A model generated the notes under the pieces. The model was not told the DNA's origin. It saw only the letters and a program-made list of their open reading frames with translations, and did not search any database. From Polydactylus sextarius (Eukaryota > Chordata > Actinopteri > Polynemidae), in assembly GCA_016801845.1 (NCBI GenBank), contig CM028918.1, positions 16,298,501 to 16,362,500 on the forward strand: a stretch of DNA of 64,000 bases, in the 5' to 3' direction. The translations under genes were made by a program, and so were the position numbers. Below are positions 1 to 11,315 of this stretch, piece by piece; positions within the stretch are counted from its first letter, which is position 1, and every line of letters starts with the position of its first letter.

Positions 1-11
1 ACACTGTTCCA

Positions 12-42
12 ACTGATACGACAGCTAATTAGTTGTATCAGT
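12..42. repeat. Short palindrome (hairpin)
   Basis: Arms beginning ACTGATAC and ending GTATCAGT pair over 11 positions, one of them a G:T pair, around an AT-rich centre (CTAATTAG region). It could be a dimeric protein-binding site or chance. There is no supporting context. Confidence 0.5.
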
Positions 43-193
43 GGAGTTAAATATTACTTTGATGTCACAGTCGGCGACAGAAGTTTGGTAGTTAAGTTGT
101 TAAGTTAAGTTAAGGATTGTGGACAGTTGATTAGTTCTTTATTTATTCACTGTGAAATATCATCACTGTCAGAAATGAACTTGAACTGGCTCT

Positions 194-216
194 TTATATA
201 TATATATATATATATA
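194..216. repeat. TA microsatellite
   Basis: Uninterrupted TA dinucleotides, just left of the long inverted repeat. Confidence 0.95.
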
Positions 217-277
217 CAATACTGTGTAAAAGTTATAGGCCTCCACATCTTTTCTATTAGCAGTTGCTGTAAAGACC

Positions 278-1046
278 ATACACATTTATCTTCATCATTT
301 ATCATTTTCTTTATGTAGATATAATCAGAAAATACAGGAAATTTGTACAAAGTATTTAAGAACATATAAAATGTACTAATGATTCTGGATTCAGACTCTG
401 GCCACCCCCAGATTTATTGCCTCAGCAGTGTTTCAGTGATCAACAACCACAAGGAGTAAACTGTTGACTGAGTCACTGTTCCACATTCAGATCACTGATA
501 GACATGTCCAGCCTGACATAAGCTGTTGGTAGATCCAGATGTGACAGGGTCTCGACATCAGCTGCTGATCTCACCTTGGTCAAAATGGGAAAAGCCAATG
601 GCCAAAGGATGATATCCAAAGAGTCTCGATGAGACAAACTAGGGCAGAGTTCCCCCCTCGATGTACAATAAAGAGGGTCACGAGAGACCTGAAGCATGTT
701 TTATGTGGCCCCAACTCATCCTTGCCAATACACTTGTCACTGCAGCATCTCTTTTGGGTGAGTCATAGTGAAGTCAGCAGCTGATCCCGAGACCCCTGTC
801 ACATCTGGATCTGCCAAGAACTTATGTCAGGCTGGACATGTGTGTCAGTGATCTGAGTGTGGAACAGTGACTTTGTTAACAGCTTATTACTTGTGTTGTT
901 GGTCACTGAAGCACTGCTGGGGCAAAAAAAAAAAAAACAGAATCCAGAATCATTAGTACATTTTATGTGTTTTTAAATACTTTGTACAAATTTCCTGTAT
1001 TTTCTTATTATTTCTGCATAAAGAAAATGAGAGATAGATGTTTATG
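278..1046. repeat. Long inverted repeat (fold-back)
   Basis: The left arm (about 278-583) and the right arm (about 760-1046) are reverse complements over nearly 300 bases, with a spacer of about 176 bases (584-759). Matching blocks include ACAGGAAATTTGTACAAAGT (left about 334-353; right about 980-999, reversed), AATGATTCTGGATTC, CACTGTTCCACA, CATGTCCAGCCTGACATAAG and AGATCCAGATGTGACAGG. The arms differ by scattered substitutions, plus a poly-A run (about 926-939) in the right arm that faces unrelated bases in the left. It could be a fold-back transposon, two head-to-head repeat copies or an inverted duplication. I do not recognise the family. Confidence 0.85.
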
Positions 1047-2548
1047 GTGTGTGTGTTGTAGATGAGATTGATGTAAAATGTCTTCATGGGCTACACACAA
1101 GAAACAGGATGTTACTCTCTTCAAACACTAGATGGTGCACTAAGGCAGTAAAGAGCAAAGCAAAGCGTTTCCCTCCTGGTTCATCTCTCACATGAGAAGA
1201 ATCCTTTTTATTTTTGTTCCACATGTTTTATTAATAACACTGGGATGGAAACCACGCTCTCAGTGGTGGGTCTGATAATTTATTGAAATAAAACGTGGGA
1301 TAAGTGCCAGTTTTTGCTTTGTCTCTGTCGCCCTTCCTCCCATCTCAGCACACTTCCTTCACTTTCTTTCCTCAGGTCTCACTGTGCTCCTGTTTCCCTG
1401 CCTCTTTTTTCACCTCTTTTCTCATCTCTTCTTCCTTCACATTTTCTTCTGTTTAGTCACAGTTGTGTATAATTTTCTAACACTGGATTAAAAACAATGC
1501 CTAGTGGCTGTGTTGAGTTAAATTTGCATTACATCCAATATGCTTTATATTGACCCAGACAGAGTCAAACATGTTTAGTGCATATTCCTTCTGATTAATC
1601 TTTTTTTTTTTTTCATTTTATTTTCCATCCCTCTCTATGCCCCATTCAAACTACCAAGAAGAAACCCCTGTTGGGCAATTTATTGTATCATTATGACTTG
1701 TGTTAATTCAAATTTGTTAATTAGCTCATTTATTCTACATTTCAGGACATTTTCCAAAATAATTCTATTTGAATATGCTGCTTATACTACTGTAATATTT
1801 TCAGAGACAGATATTGTGCTTATTTATCTGACAATTACTAGATTGCTTTTCAGAATAAGACTTGAACATGTAATAATCTTAAAACCAGTGCCAGTGGTTC
1901 TAATACATTTTGGGTTGGGGCCCATCACATGTGTTTAAGTCTCACCAAATAATTATTCACCCTTTAAACTCTCATTTAAATAGTTATTTGAGGCTAAAAA
2001 TTGTTTTTTCCCCTGTCACCACTCCTCATCAATCATCTAATAACCCCCTCAGATTTATCTGGTGACCTTTTGGACTAAACTGACTGTGGGTGTATATGTG
2101 GTAGGTAAATAATACCACAGCAGTTAAATACTTATATCATCGTTGTCGATACTGTCATACAACTACAGATATCCAATATTTTGTCCGTTCTATTGTGTTC
2201 TGTTCCATTCTCTCGTACTCTACAGAGCAGTTGTGATTGTGTGTGTCGGCAGGTGGAGCTCCACGCTCTCCCATTCAAACCTTCAGGAGGGTCCAGGACT
2301 CCCTCAGCGAAACACACCGATCCACTTACACAGACACATACACGCTGACACACGCGCACAAACAGACGCGCACGCTCCTACGGCTGTCAGGCGTGTCTGA
2401 GAAGCGCTCGAGCTTCTGTGAGTTGAGGGAGAGAGCGTGAGAGGGAGCGCGCGCTCTCTCCACACTCTTGTTTTAGCGTCAGCGGGACCGGACAGACTTG
2501 TGTAGTGTTAATTGGTGCGGGTTGACCGCTTTAGTGTGGTTGTTGCAT

Positions 2549-2576
2549 TTGTTTGTTTGTTTGTTTGTTTGTTTTT
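2549..2576. repeat. TTTG tetranucleotide repeat
   Basis: About seven TTTG units lie roughly 75 bases before the galnt14 start codon, probably in the 5' UTR or core promoter. Confidence 0.9.
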
Positions 2577-2589
2577 TCTCTCTCGCTTC

Positions 2590-2596
2590 TATAAAA
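2590..2596 (+). promoter_or_regulatory. TATA-like box
   Basis: TATAAAA lies 56 bases before the ATG. If functional, transcription would start near 2620 and give a 5' UTR of only about 30 bases. It may equally be chance, since CpG-island promoters often lack a TATA box. Confidence 0.3.
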
Positions 2597-2651
2597 TGGG
2601 CTTCTGACAGCAGTCGGGCTGCGGGCGCCGCCGGCTCCTCCTGACCGGAAA

Positions 2652-2819
2652 ATGAAGCGTCTCTGTCGGAGGCTGGCGGTGGCCGTGGCGGTGCTGGTGT
2701 GGCTGGGAGCACTGGTTTACCTGCTGGTGTTGAGCCGGAGGAAGCTGCCGGAGCTCGGAACCGGAGTGGGAGCAGCAGGAGGAGGAGTAGCAGGAGGCGG
2801 AGAGACAGCGTACAACCAG
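2652..2819 (+). CDS. galnt14: galnt14 exon 1: cytosolic tail, membrane anchor, start of stem
   Basis: Coding part of the first exon of a polypeptide N-acetylgalactosaminyltransferase, a Golgi type II membrane enzyme that moves GalNAc from UDP-GalNAc to Ser/Thr to start mucin-type O-glycans. Seen: the ATG follows AAA (good Kozak -3 A). It encodes 56 residues: a basic tail MKRLCRR, a hydrophobic anchor (about residues 8-28, LAVAVAVLVWLGALVYLLVL), the motif SRRKLPE, then a Gly/Ala-rich stem. The exon ends CAG|GTGAAGT, a good donor, in phase 0. Known: human GALNT14 starts with the same plan (MRRLTRRL, a short anchor, then KRKLE). Inferred: it joins exon 2 at 25973, because that acceptor keeps the frame. 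Reading on into the intron gives only VK then a stop. GALNT16 and GALNT2 have different N-termini. The Gly/Ala run after residue 36 is weakly constrained and looks species-specific. Confidence 0.85.
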
Positions 2820-2950
2820 GTGAAGTAAAATGTCACTACCCACACCACTCTGATTGTGTTGTGCCACAAACTGTGTCCGACGGTAAAATAACAGCGTGCG
2901 TGGAGTTAACTGCTGCACGCTAATGTCCTGTAGAAAGTAATTATCTTACA

Positions 2951-2960
2951 GTCACGTGAT
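2951..2960. promoter_or_regulatory. Palindromic E-box of CLEAR type
   Basis: GTCACGTGAT lies 132 bases into intron 1. It contains the TCACGTGA palindrome and fits the CLEAR consensus (GTCACGTGAY) bound by TFEB/MITF-family and USF-type factors. Being next to the CpG-rich promoter makes use plausible but unproven. Confidence 0.4.
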
Positions 2961-5317
2961 TAGTTCATTTTGACGGTTCTTATTTTTACATTTAGTTTAT
3001 AACAGTTGTAGGGAAAGTAAAAAAAAAGTGTCGAATAAATTTAACTGTGCTACGAACTTCATCCCAAGTTTAGTTCTGTATCTAAACAGAACTTTTAGCA
3101 AATTAGTATTTTCTCTGCTTCAGTGCGCATTGTTCAGCACAGGTGCAACTAATTGTCACTAATAAGCAGCTTCCTGTTTTACTACTAAGGTTTAACTCCG
3201 TGCCACAGATTCAGTGACCTTTAGTTTGGGGAAACGGTAAATACTGCGTCTCAGTCCCTAATTTGAAGCAAAAATGATAAGTTAAAACAAACAAACAAAC
3301 AAATAATAATTAAAAAAAAAAAAAAAAGTTTCTGTAGTTATACCATTGGTATAAGTGAACATTTACCACCTAGTACCTTTAATCCCACCATATCCCCATC
3401 AGTCAGTTTCTAATGTTTCAATGTCTTATGCTTAAAATTGTAAGTGCCGTTCCCATCATAGCAAACAGTATAGTCATACAGCCGCTATAGGAGCTTTATC
3501 ATTATATAAATTCATTATCAGATTGTTGGAGCTCCTTTGAAGATAATTAGACTCGTTTTCGACCCGGCTTAGTGTCTGACTCAGTGTGCACTGCAGGATG
3601 TCTGTTATGCAAAAGACCTGCAGCATGTTAACTGTTGCTGTTGGGCTGAATTGTATTGATTCTTTCTTTCTAACCTTGTTTTATTGAACTACATGCAAAA
3701 AAGCGCACAAACCTTTCTCACTCCCTCTCTACAGGAATATTGTTAAAAAATATCTTACGTATTAAAATAAATGTGGATTATACCACACTTATTTTGCATT
3801 GTAGACATGATATTCCCTTATAGGGGCATCTGATTAATGTAATAGGGATTCACAAAACCATATTATTATAAGAACACGTTTATAAGAATGTTATTGTGAA
3901 TGAGTAAAGTATTTGTGAAGGTTACCAGCGCTGACACTTATTTATGTAATTCAATCCTACTTTAATGACAGTTACAGTATTTCTTTATTTGTTAGTCTTT
4001 GTACACTTGTCCACCCAGCCTAGTGCACATTAATGGCATGAATTTGATGATTATTTTCGAGGCATTAAGACAAAAGAGTTAAGAAAAAAAAAATACATTG
4101 TAGTGTGCGTGTGTGTGTCTGTGTGTGCACGACTGCATATTCAGCTCCTCCATCATACAACGCTACTCAGCAGTGTGTGTCAAACTGACAAGTTTATGTA
4201 GAGACAACAGAAATACATAAAGAGCTGCATGTAATATCTGATGGCTCTGCACTCAGCTCAGTTTCCTGAAATGTGTTTGTTGTTGAATCATGGGATTATC
4301 CGTTCTGCAGATCAACAGCTTGTTGTAATGTCTGACCTCCCTGAGCTTTTTGTTGATGGTTGAGTGTAATGCAGGTGATCGAGGAAGTGAGGGTCATTCT
4401 GATGTTGTTCTCTATGTGAGTCATCTGGACATGGGCATCTGAAACAGTCTGTGTGATTTGTTATATTACTGTAACTTAAAGGAATCATACATTTCCATGT
4501 CATGATATCAAATACTCCTCTACCACACCTCTCCAAAACATGCAGTGTTTGATCGGCTGCCATCAGGACGAAACAGTCGTTAAAAAGGACTGAGCTTACT
4601 ACGTAGATGTAGTCAGGTTGCAGTGAGGTCAAAGGGACTGCAGTGGGAGGCGGTCGGATGGACAGGTGAGGAAGGGTATATGTGGAGTGACAGGATCTTT
4701 TTCAGTTTTGGTGTGAAATGTCTAAATTCCTTGTCAGGGCACAAAGAGACCTGAGATATAAAGGAGGAATGAAGAGATGAAGAGATGACATTAGTAAAGG
4801 TAAAGTTAGTTTGAATGTTTATTTTCAAAAATAAATCTCATTCAATAATAATCTCAAATGTCAAATGTGTTTGGAGAAAATCAGCATAGCATGGTACAGT
4901 ACAATGTTTGTGGAAAATAGATATTCACTGAGTAAAATTATAATGAGTATGTCAACAAAGCTCTTAATCCATAAATAATTCTTAAAGAGGAGCAACACTT
5001 TGTTCTAATTCTGAAGCACGCCATAATTTTGTATGAGTGGGAGGTGTTTTTCAAATGGTGGATAATTCAGGCATTGAAGCTTAATCTGCTGTTTCTTTCA
5101 TTGTTAGTTGACCTGGATAAGATGCTCAGCTAAATGCCTCAATATGGAATTTGAAATGTAATTAAACTACTTCAGTTGGAGAGCTAGAAACAGCTGCAAC
5201 CACTTACCCGATCAGTACAAGAAGAAGAAAAAAAGACTGTCATGTCATGTGTGGACTTGTTCTGTGAGATGTGAGCTTACAAGTTAATGAGACAATCTCT
5301 GTTCATTCAGTAGGACA

Positions 5318-5320
<3 letters not shown>
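2961..5320. other. Intron 1, no features recognised
   Basis: AT-rich intronic sequence with an A-rich run (about 3311-3328) and a short GT-rich stretch (about 4102-4128). The short open frames here have no family features. Nothing else is supportable. Confidence 0.6.

Positions 5321-5373
<53 letters not shown>
5321..5373. repeat. GT microsatellite
   Basis: Uninterrupted TG dinucleotides for about 53 bases. Confidence 0.97.
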
Positions 5374-5375
<2 letters not shown>

Positions 5376-6327
5376 CAAGTCAGGACACACAGGCTGTAAC
5401 GCATCTCAGCTAATACCCGTGCCAGATACAGACCTGCCATCTTAATCCTACAGTTTTTAACACCCAGTGTAGAACCGTAGGAGCTGTCCACCTTGTAAGA
5501 CTATTAATATGCACATAGTCTGCTCCTGTCATTAAGTAAAGAAATATGAATATTATTCAGAGCACAAGTTGAAACAGGAGCATCAGGGAAATGATACAGT
5601 CTTAATTACAGGAAAGATAATTGAGTCAAAAGCAGAAGTCTTTGTAAAAAAACATAGGGGGTGTAACTGCTGAGCTGAAATGTTCCAGGAAAAGGCAAGA
5701 GAACCAAAACATGTCACACTGTGGATTTTTATCTTTAATCTTAACCAATACTAAAAATACAGTAAAATGTATGTGGAGATACAAGGTTTTCATCCACACA
5801 CCAGCATATGTTGCTGTGATTATTATACTTGCATGTAATCAGATGTTGTTTACATGGGCTCTTACCATCCTTATTGGCCTAATTACAGTGTAATCACATT
5901 ATTAATGTGCATGTAAATGTTACCCATGGTTGTGCTGGGCAGCTTGCAGGTATAAAATTGTGAAGCTGGTTGTTGTAGCTCATAACCTCCTGTGGATAAA
6001 CTGTCAGTGTGTTACAACAATCAGCAGGTAGTTATTTTTTCTCTGATAAATTCTGTGAACGTACATGTGCAGGTTACATGAGGGACTGGTATGAAAGATC
6101 TTCCTCTCCCCCTCTGAATATATGCAGTGTTTTTGTGTGTGAGTGTAAGCCACAATTGAGGATGTGTGTTAGTTTTGTCAGCAGTACTCGTGGCACTGTA
6201 CGTTATTCAAATGCTAATACAAAATTCCCATTCCTCACAGGATTAGCCTGCGCTCCTGTTTACCTAGACTACTTCCTGTACAAGGCATGGTCCTTCAGTT
6301 TGTGCACACTTGCACGGACACACACAT

Positions 6328-6328
<1 letters not shown>

Positions 6329-6358
<30 letters not shown>
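6329..6358. repeat. CA microsatellite
   Basis: CA dinucleotides, preceded by an imperfect CA stretch from about 6317. It creates two spurious His/Thr open frames. Confidence 0.95.
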
Positions 6359-6361
<3 letters not shown>

Positions 6362-9084
6362 GCCATTATATGCAGGATCACGTCCTCATCTGCATGTGCA
6401 CACAAGAAAAATGGTACTTCTTCTACTGAGGCAGGAACGCACATACAGCGACACACAAACACTAAGAGAGCCTTTGGAGCGCCTTTGAAGCAGCGTGGTT
6501 GGAGTGTGCCTGTGTCCTCAGGCAGGTTGGCAGGGGGTCTTTATGGAGTTACTGCCTTCAGAAGTCTAAACATGAGAGAGGAAACAATCTGTTGGTTGGT
6601 TGAGTACTGAAGGACACTCTGCCTCTGTGTGCACCCCCATCGCTGTCTTTGCAATGGATGAATGTGAACTGTCCTGGAGCAGGTGTTTGGTCAGATTTCA
6701 AGATTTCAAGTTTGCTGCAAGGCAGGCCAAACAGAAAACACAAGACGTCATTCAATTCATGTAATCATGGTTATTTTATGGATGATTCTGCCCTTGAATG
6801 ATGAGAACATGTGATGTTGTTATCAAAACCATCCATGTGTCTTAGCATATTGTTAGCTCTGATGCTTCATGCAACAGAGGCAGGGCTGACTGCTGCCAGT
6901 GCTGTCTGATGCATTACAAACACACCCAGCATTGTTTGTTGTTTGTGTTGTCGGTTTGTGCTCCATATAACTTCACATTTTCAACCTTAATGATCTGTCA
7001 TCTGGACAAGATGGTACTTGTAATCAGCCTAACAATTTCTTATGTCGTTTAAGATCTGTTTTATGCATCATGTACAGGTGCAAGACCTCTGAAAAACAGT
7101 AGCAGTGTAAAAGTGAATGAAAATACCTTCACTCTGAAAACACAGGTTCAGTTAAACATTTTGATGTCAAATAGAACTGTACAAGTCAATTATTTTTACC
7201 CTGTTTCAATCAACTCAACAGGATTGAAACACCTAATAAACTGAACTTGTGATTTCATTTTTAGGTGGTAGTGCTGTTTCAATTCAAGCTGAGGAGACTG
7301 ATGAGCTTGACATATTTAGGCTGAGATCTAGTACAGTCACATCATACTGCTGCAGGCTCTGTTGGTTTAAGTTGACTTAACCAGGAACTGGTTCATGAGA
7401 GGATTTACTTTTACAGAGTTTAAAGGTCTTGGGAATGAAGTTCAGGTTGTTGGACAAAGGGATGTAGAGCAGTGGTCTGGAATGGCTGAAACGTTCTGGC
7501 GTGGTGGGGAAGAGCAGGGGAATACTGGTCTTTTTTTGTGTGGACTGTGGTTCGCAGGTTAAACAAACAGGATAAGCAACAACATTCTTGGAAAAAAAAA
7601 AACATAAGAGAGAAATGTGAAGACCCCTGAGAACTCCTGAGATTATATTACTTGTTTAAATACTGCTCGATATGTGATGATGATGAGGACAACAACAACA
7701 AAATAGTAAAATATATAACATTTACTATTCATCAGCATAGGGATGTTCTGTTATTCTTGTGTATCTATCTTTTGAATGTGGTTATTGTGTTCTTACAGCA
7801 GGATAGGTTGAATCGGTTTCTGCCCTTTAATGAATTGGTTGCCAGTTGGTCCCTGAGTTCAGGGAGAAGTATTGTGGTAGCTGTTGGACTCAGGCCTATG
7901 TGAACCAAGATTTGTCGTTTAAATCAAAGGTCACGTTAAAATAAAGCATCACGTCTCGTTAAAAGTGGCTGCTTGACTGACAGGTGAAAATGAAAATCCC
8001 TCACTGCATCCAGTTGTTCCTGTATGAATTTCAGCTTGTGCCAGTTTGAATGGGCGCTTTGAGAAAGACAGGCAACAAAGACGAGTAAAATTGACTTTTA
8101 CAGAGATCATACATGAGAGAGTTACAGTTTGAATTGGCAAAGTAAAGCCCTGTTCTGTTGTATTCTGTTTGTTCATTCTCTCATTTTTAAAACAGTCATC
8201 TTTTTCCTGTCTCATATTTTAATTTCATCTTTCTTTGCAGAATCACTCTTTCGATTTCTTACTCTCTGTCTCAGTTTCTTGCTCTCTTTCACATCTTGAG
8301 GAAACAAGATCGATGCTCCAATCACTGTGCTCGCCTTGTGTATCACAACGCCCAATCGCTCCACAGTGGCACAAGGCAAATACACTCACAATACCCTACA
8401 CTACACATTAACACACACATATACACACTCCGCACACACACGTAGTTGAAATTATTCGTTTTCCCTGTCATATGAAAAGCAGTTATTGTTCCTTTCTCCC
8501 TCCCTCTCCCTATCAGGAGGTATTCACATGGACAAGAGGAGAGGGAAATGAGTTTTCAGAGCGGCTATAACCAGCTCCCAGGGAGGGAATAATAATAATA
8601 ATGTTTTATATGAAGCTCTCAGTACAGCAGGGCCCACAGGTTGGCTAACTAGACCGGCCTCTGGCGCCGGGGACCTCATTTGTGAAACACTCTTAATACG
8701 TGGGAAGCAAACCTGACAGCGGTTCAACAGATAAATAAAAAACAGCCACCTGTCGGAGTATATTAGTTTGGAGACATGCAAAAGCAAAAATCATCAGTCA
8801 CATTCAATAATTTAACAGCTGAATTAGGTGTTAGTGGCTAATCAATTAATTAATCAATCCCTTTGGTTGTGAAAATGGGTGTTGATAGTAGAGCTCAACT
8901 GGCCCTTTAGTAGTTACACCACTGGTTGGCTGGATGCCACATTCTCTATTCTCTATCATTCTCTATCACTCTTTCAAATGAATTGGTGTGAACAGCCTTT
9001 ACTGTGTTACCGGGTATTTGCCAACAACATTAACTATTTTATTTGCATTAAGGTTTTTGGTTGTCCATCCATCACATTTGTGTG
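6359..9084. other. Intron 1, mostly featureless
   Basis: No exon, RNA gene or recognised transposon. There is a short AAT run near 8589-8601 inside a moderately GC-balanced stretch (about 8560-8830) that may be constrained non-coding DNA. The open frames are short and have no recognisable domains. Confidence 0.55.
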
Positions 9085-9300
9085 AAAGTGGCATCTCAGT
9101 AGTGGTATAAAGAAATCCTCTCAAATTTGGGACTAACATTCACTTGGACTTGAGGATAAAGTAAATAAACATTGGTGGTTAATGTTTGAAATTCAAGGTT
9201 ACCATGAGCTCACAAGCTTTTTGGCCATTACTCATTAATTTAAGTACAAATTACATGGACTTATAATTGGACTTGCTGGCGGAGGCAATAACAATGAAGT
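9085..9300. repeat. Dispersed repeat family, copy a (degraded)
   Basis: Contains CTCAAATTTGGGACTAACATT then CACTTGGACTTGAGGATAAA, followed after about 120 bases by ATTGGACTTGCTGGCGGAGG. The same ordered blocks occur in other copies in this window (10720, 29380, 31935, 37195, 42115, 56405, 61870). The family is unidentified. Confidence 0.55.
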
Positions 9301-10061
9301 GGTAATTGTATTTATTTTAAAAAGCACTTAGCAACAAATCTAGTGGCTTTTTAGGCAAACCTTTGTTACCGTCCATAGAGAAAGTTGCCACATTTCCCTG
9401 CAAAAGCAAGGCCAGTCTCATTTAGTTGACAGCATGGCAGCTGATAGACGTGAATGAGCTTCTAACAATGAGTTAGGATTTAGCAAGTAAATTCAGCTGA
9501 AGTTTCAGCACAGCTATGGTCATTGGTGTCTTGTCATTTTGTTAAAGTTGTGGTTATGAAATCAAAATATCAGTAGGGCACAGTAGCAACTTGGAAATGG
9601 CTTGGAAATGAGTGCTGGTTCACATGTAGTCTTACTGAGCAGCATTTCTGTCACTATGTCATACTTGTTCTGACAACAAACATTTCTGGTCAGGGGTCAA
9701 ATGTTACCAGACAGTAGGCTGAGTTAATTTGCAAATGACAGAAAAAAACAAAGAGTTTTACATGACAACCTCCAGTGATTTCTTGTTTTGCTCCTCTGTA
9801 GCCAAATGAACAGTTGCTCTGATATTATACACAGGCAGGCAATTTGCAATCACTGTGCGATTCCTGCATTAAGAAGTACGATTCTCACAAAAGCACAAGA
9901 AAGTGTGTTTTGCATTTTTCCCCCTTCTCATTCCCTCCTTTATAAATGATTCAGATGATTCAGAAAAAAAAAACACTGAGAATCAGCATTAATGGGATTT
10001 TTTTAAAAGTTGGGGATGCGGCATAATCAAGCATCTTTGACTGCAAAATTATCCAAGAATA

Positions 10062-10087
10062 GTGTGCGTGTGTGTGTGTGTGTGTGT
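10062..10087. repeat. GT microsatellite
   Basis: Short GT run with one C interruption. Confidence 0.9.
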
Positions 10088-10719
10088 CTTGTATGCACAC
10101 ACTTGGCTTGGAAAGGCTGAGAGCAGTTGATAATTGTAGACATAAAAATGTTCTCATCCAGGTTTAGCTGAACAGTGTTAATAAATCATAAGTGTAGGTG
10201 CAGAGCTGCAACTACATTTACATTGATTGACTGTCATGTCAGTTTGTTTGTGAGACAGGACTGTGTTTCATTAGAAGTAACCAGTTCACTGTCAGCTCTC
10301 TGCAGTGACCAGAGCTTTTTAAACTCACACATAAACTAGAAACCTTGTTTCCTTAATTGGGATTTAGGATTAAGATAAACCAGGTTAACGTGAAGAAATG
10401 TGATTTAGGGGTGATGAAGACATGTAAAGAGGCTTCTGACAGGGTTTTTCTAAAGAATGCAGGTGCAGGATAAAGACAGTGTCATCATGATACCAGTGAG
10501 GGATGAAAATCCAGATCCTCACTTGCAGTTGTGCCTATTTCTTTCCAAAAATAGTAAATTAAAAACATTTAAGATTGTCCAAAATATAAAGTGAATTCAA
10601 GTCATAACTTTTTGCTGTCAGGAGTTGATAAAAACCTCATCAACACATAATTGACAAGTTCATTTTAGGATGACAGGCATAGCCGCAGGCATCATGTTTT
10701 TTGGTTTTTTTTTGGTCTG

Positions 10720-10860
10720 TCCTTCCATCTCATCTTGTGAATGTGATATCAAAATGCCTTGAGGCAATCTTTTTAAATTTGGCAGAAATGTTCACATGGA
10801 CCAAAAGGTGAACTGATTAAAATTTGAATGGCCAAATATCAAAGTCACTCTTATCTGGCA
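10720..10860. repeat. Dispersed repeat family, copy b
   Basis: Carries the core order: AATGCCTTGAGGCAATCTTT, AAATTTGGCAGAAATGTTCA, CATGGACC, GTGAACTGATTAAAATTTGA, then CAAAGTCACT. It matches copies c and d best. It sits just left of the LINE fragment. Confidence 0.65.
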
Positions 10861-10904
10861 AAAAAATAAATAAAAATAAAATAAAATAGTTGTGGTTCTG
10901 TGGT

Positions 10905-11315
10905 CGATCATTCATCCATTTTCAGTTGCTTATCCAGGGACAGGTCATGCTGGCAAAAGGTCAAGCAAAATCCAGTCTCCCAGCATCTTTCCAGCGTCCC
11001 CTCGGGATCCACAGATGCTCCCAGGCTAGATCTATCCAGGGTGTTCTGATCAAGGTGTCCTACCAGTTAGACGTGCTTGACGAAACTCCCATGTGAGGCA
11101 TAGGGTTGGTGTCCTGATCAGATGCCTGATCAGTCCCTTTTGATGTACAGATCTGTACAGCTCACGGTCTGTAGGAAACTCATTTGGGCTGCTTATATCT
11201 GTGATTTCTTCACCAGCCATAGGTCATGGCCATAGGTGAGTGTCAGAAGATTTAAGATTGACTTGTAAATCATCGGCTCCCTCTTCACTCCCTCTTGAAC
11301 TCCTTCACTTGAGGC
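10905..11315 (-). mobile_element. 3' end of a non-LTR retrotransposon, RT C-terminus fossil
   Basis: The reverse strand of about 11165-11290 reads KREPMIYKSILNLLTLTYGH, then DLWLVKKSQI, a stop, and AAQMSFLQTV. This is the C-terminal region of a fish LINE reverse transcriptase, where the typical pattern is an LTYGxExWV motif followed by an AAEMxFLRR motif. The left end (about 10912-10940, CATCCATTTTCAGTTGCTTATCC) matches the 3' tail commonly seen in fish copies. Stops and frameshifts show it is dead, and the element is truncated at its 5' side. The clade (RTE/Rex3-like versus L2-like) is not settled. Confidence 0.75.

Larger units (their letters stand above)
1..2230. other. Upstream non-coding DNA
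   Basis: No supportable gene. It holds a short hairpin (12-42), a TA microsatellite (194-216), a long inverted repeat (278-1046), a pyrimidine-rich stretch (about 1320-1450) and AT-rich sequence with no recognisable content from about 1450 to 2230. By position it is the 5' flank of galnt14. The short open frames here have no family resemblance that I can recognise. Confidence 0.7.
2320..2790 (+). promoter_or_regulatory. CpG-rich promoter / 5' UTR region of galnt14
   Basis: CG dinucleotides are frequent here and scarce in the flanks. The stretch includes a perfect 12-base palindrome GAGCGCGCGCTC (2445-2456), a TTTG tetranucleotide run (2549-2576) and a TATAAAA motif (2590-2596), and ends over coding exon 1. 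This is the pattern expected of a vertebrate CpG-island promoter. The transcription start cannot be fixed from sequence: it could be near 2620 if the TATA-like motif is used, or further upstream in the CpG-rich part. Confidence 0.6.

Noticed and set aside
2589..2918. Minus-strand frame opposite galnt14 exon 1
   Set aside because: A shadow of the GC-rich exon on the opposite strand, with no domain.
2699..2923. + strand 74-codon frame overlapping exon 1 in another frame
   Set aside because: Out-of-frame reading through the splice donor. The galnt14 frame explains the DNA.
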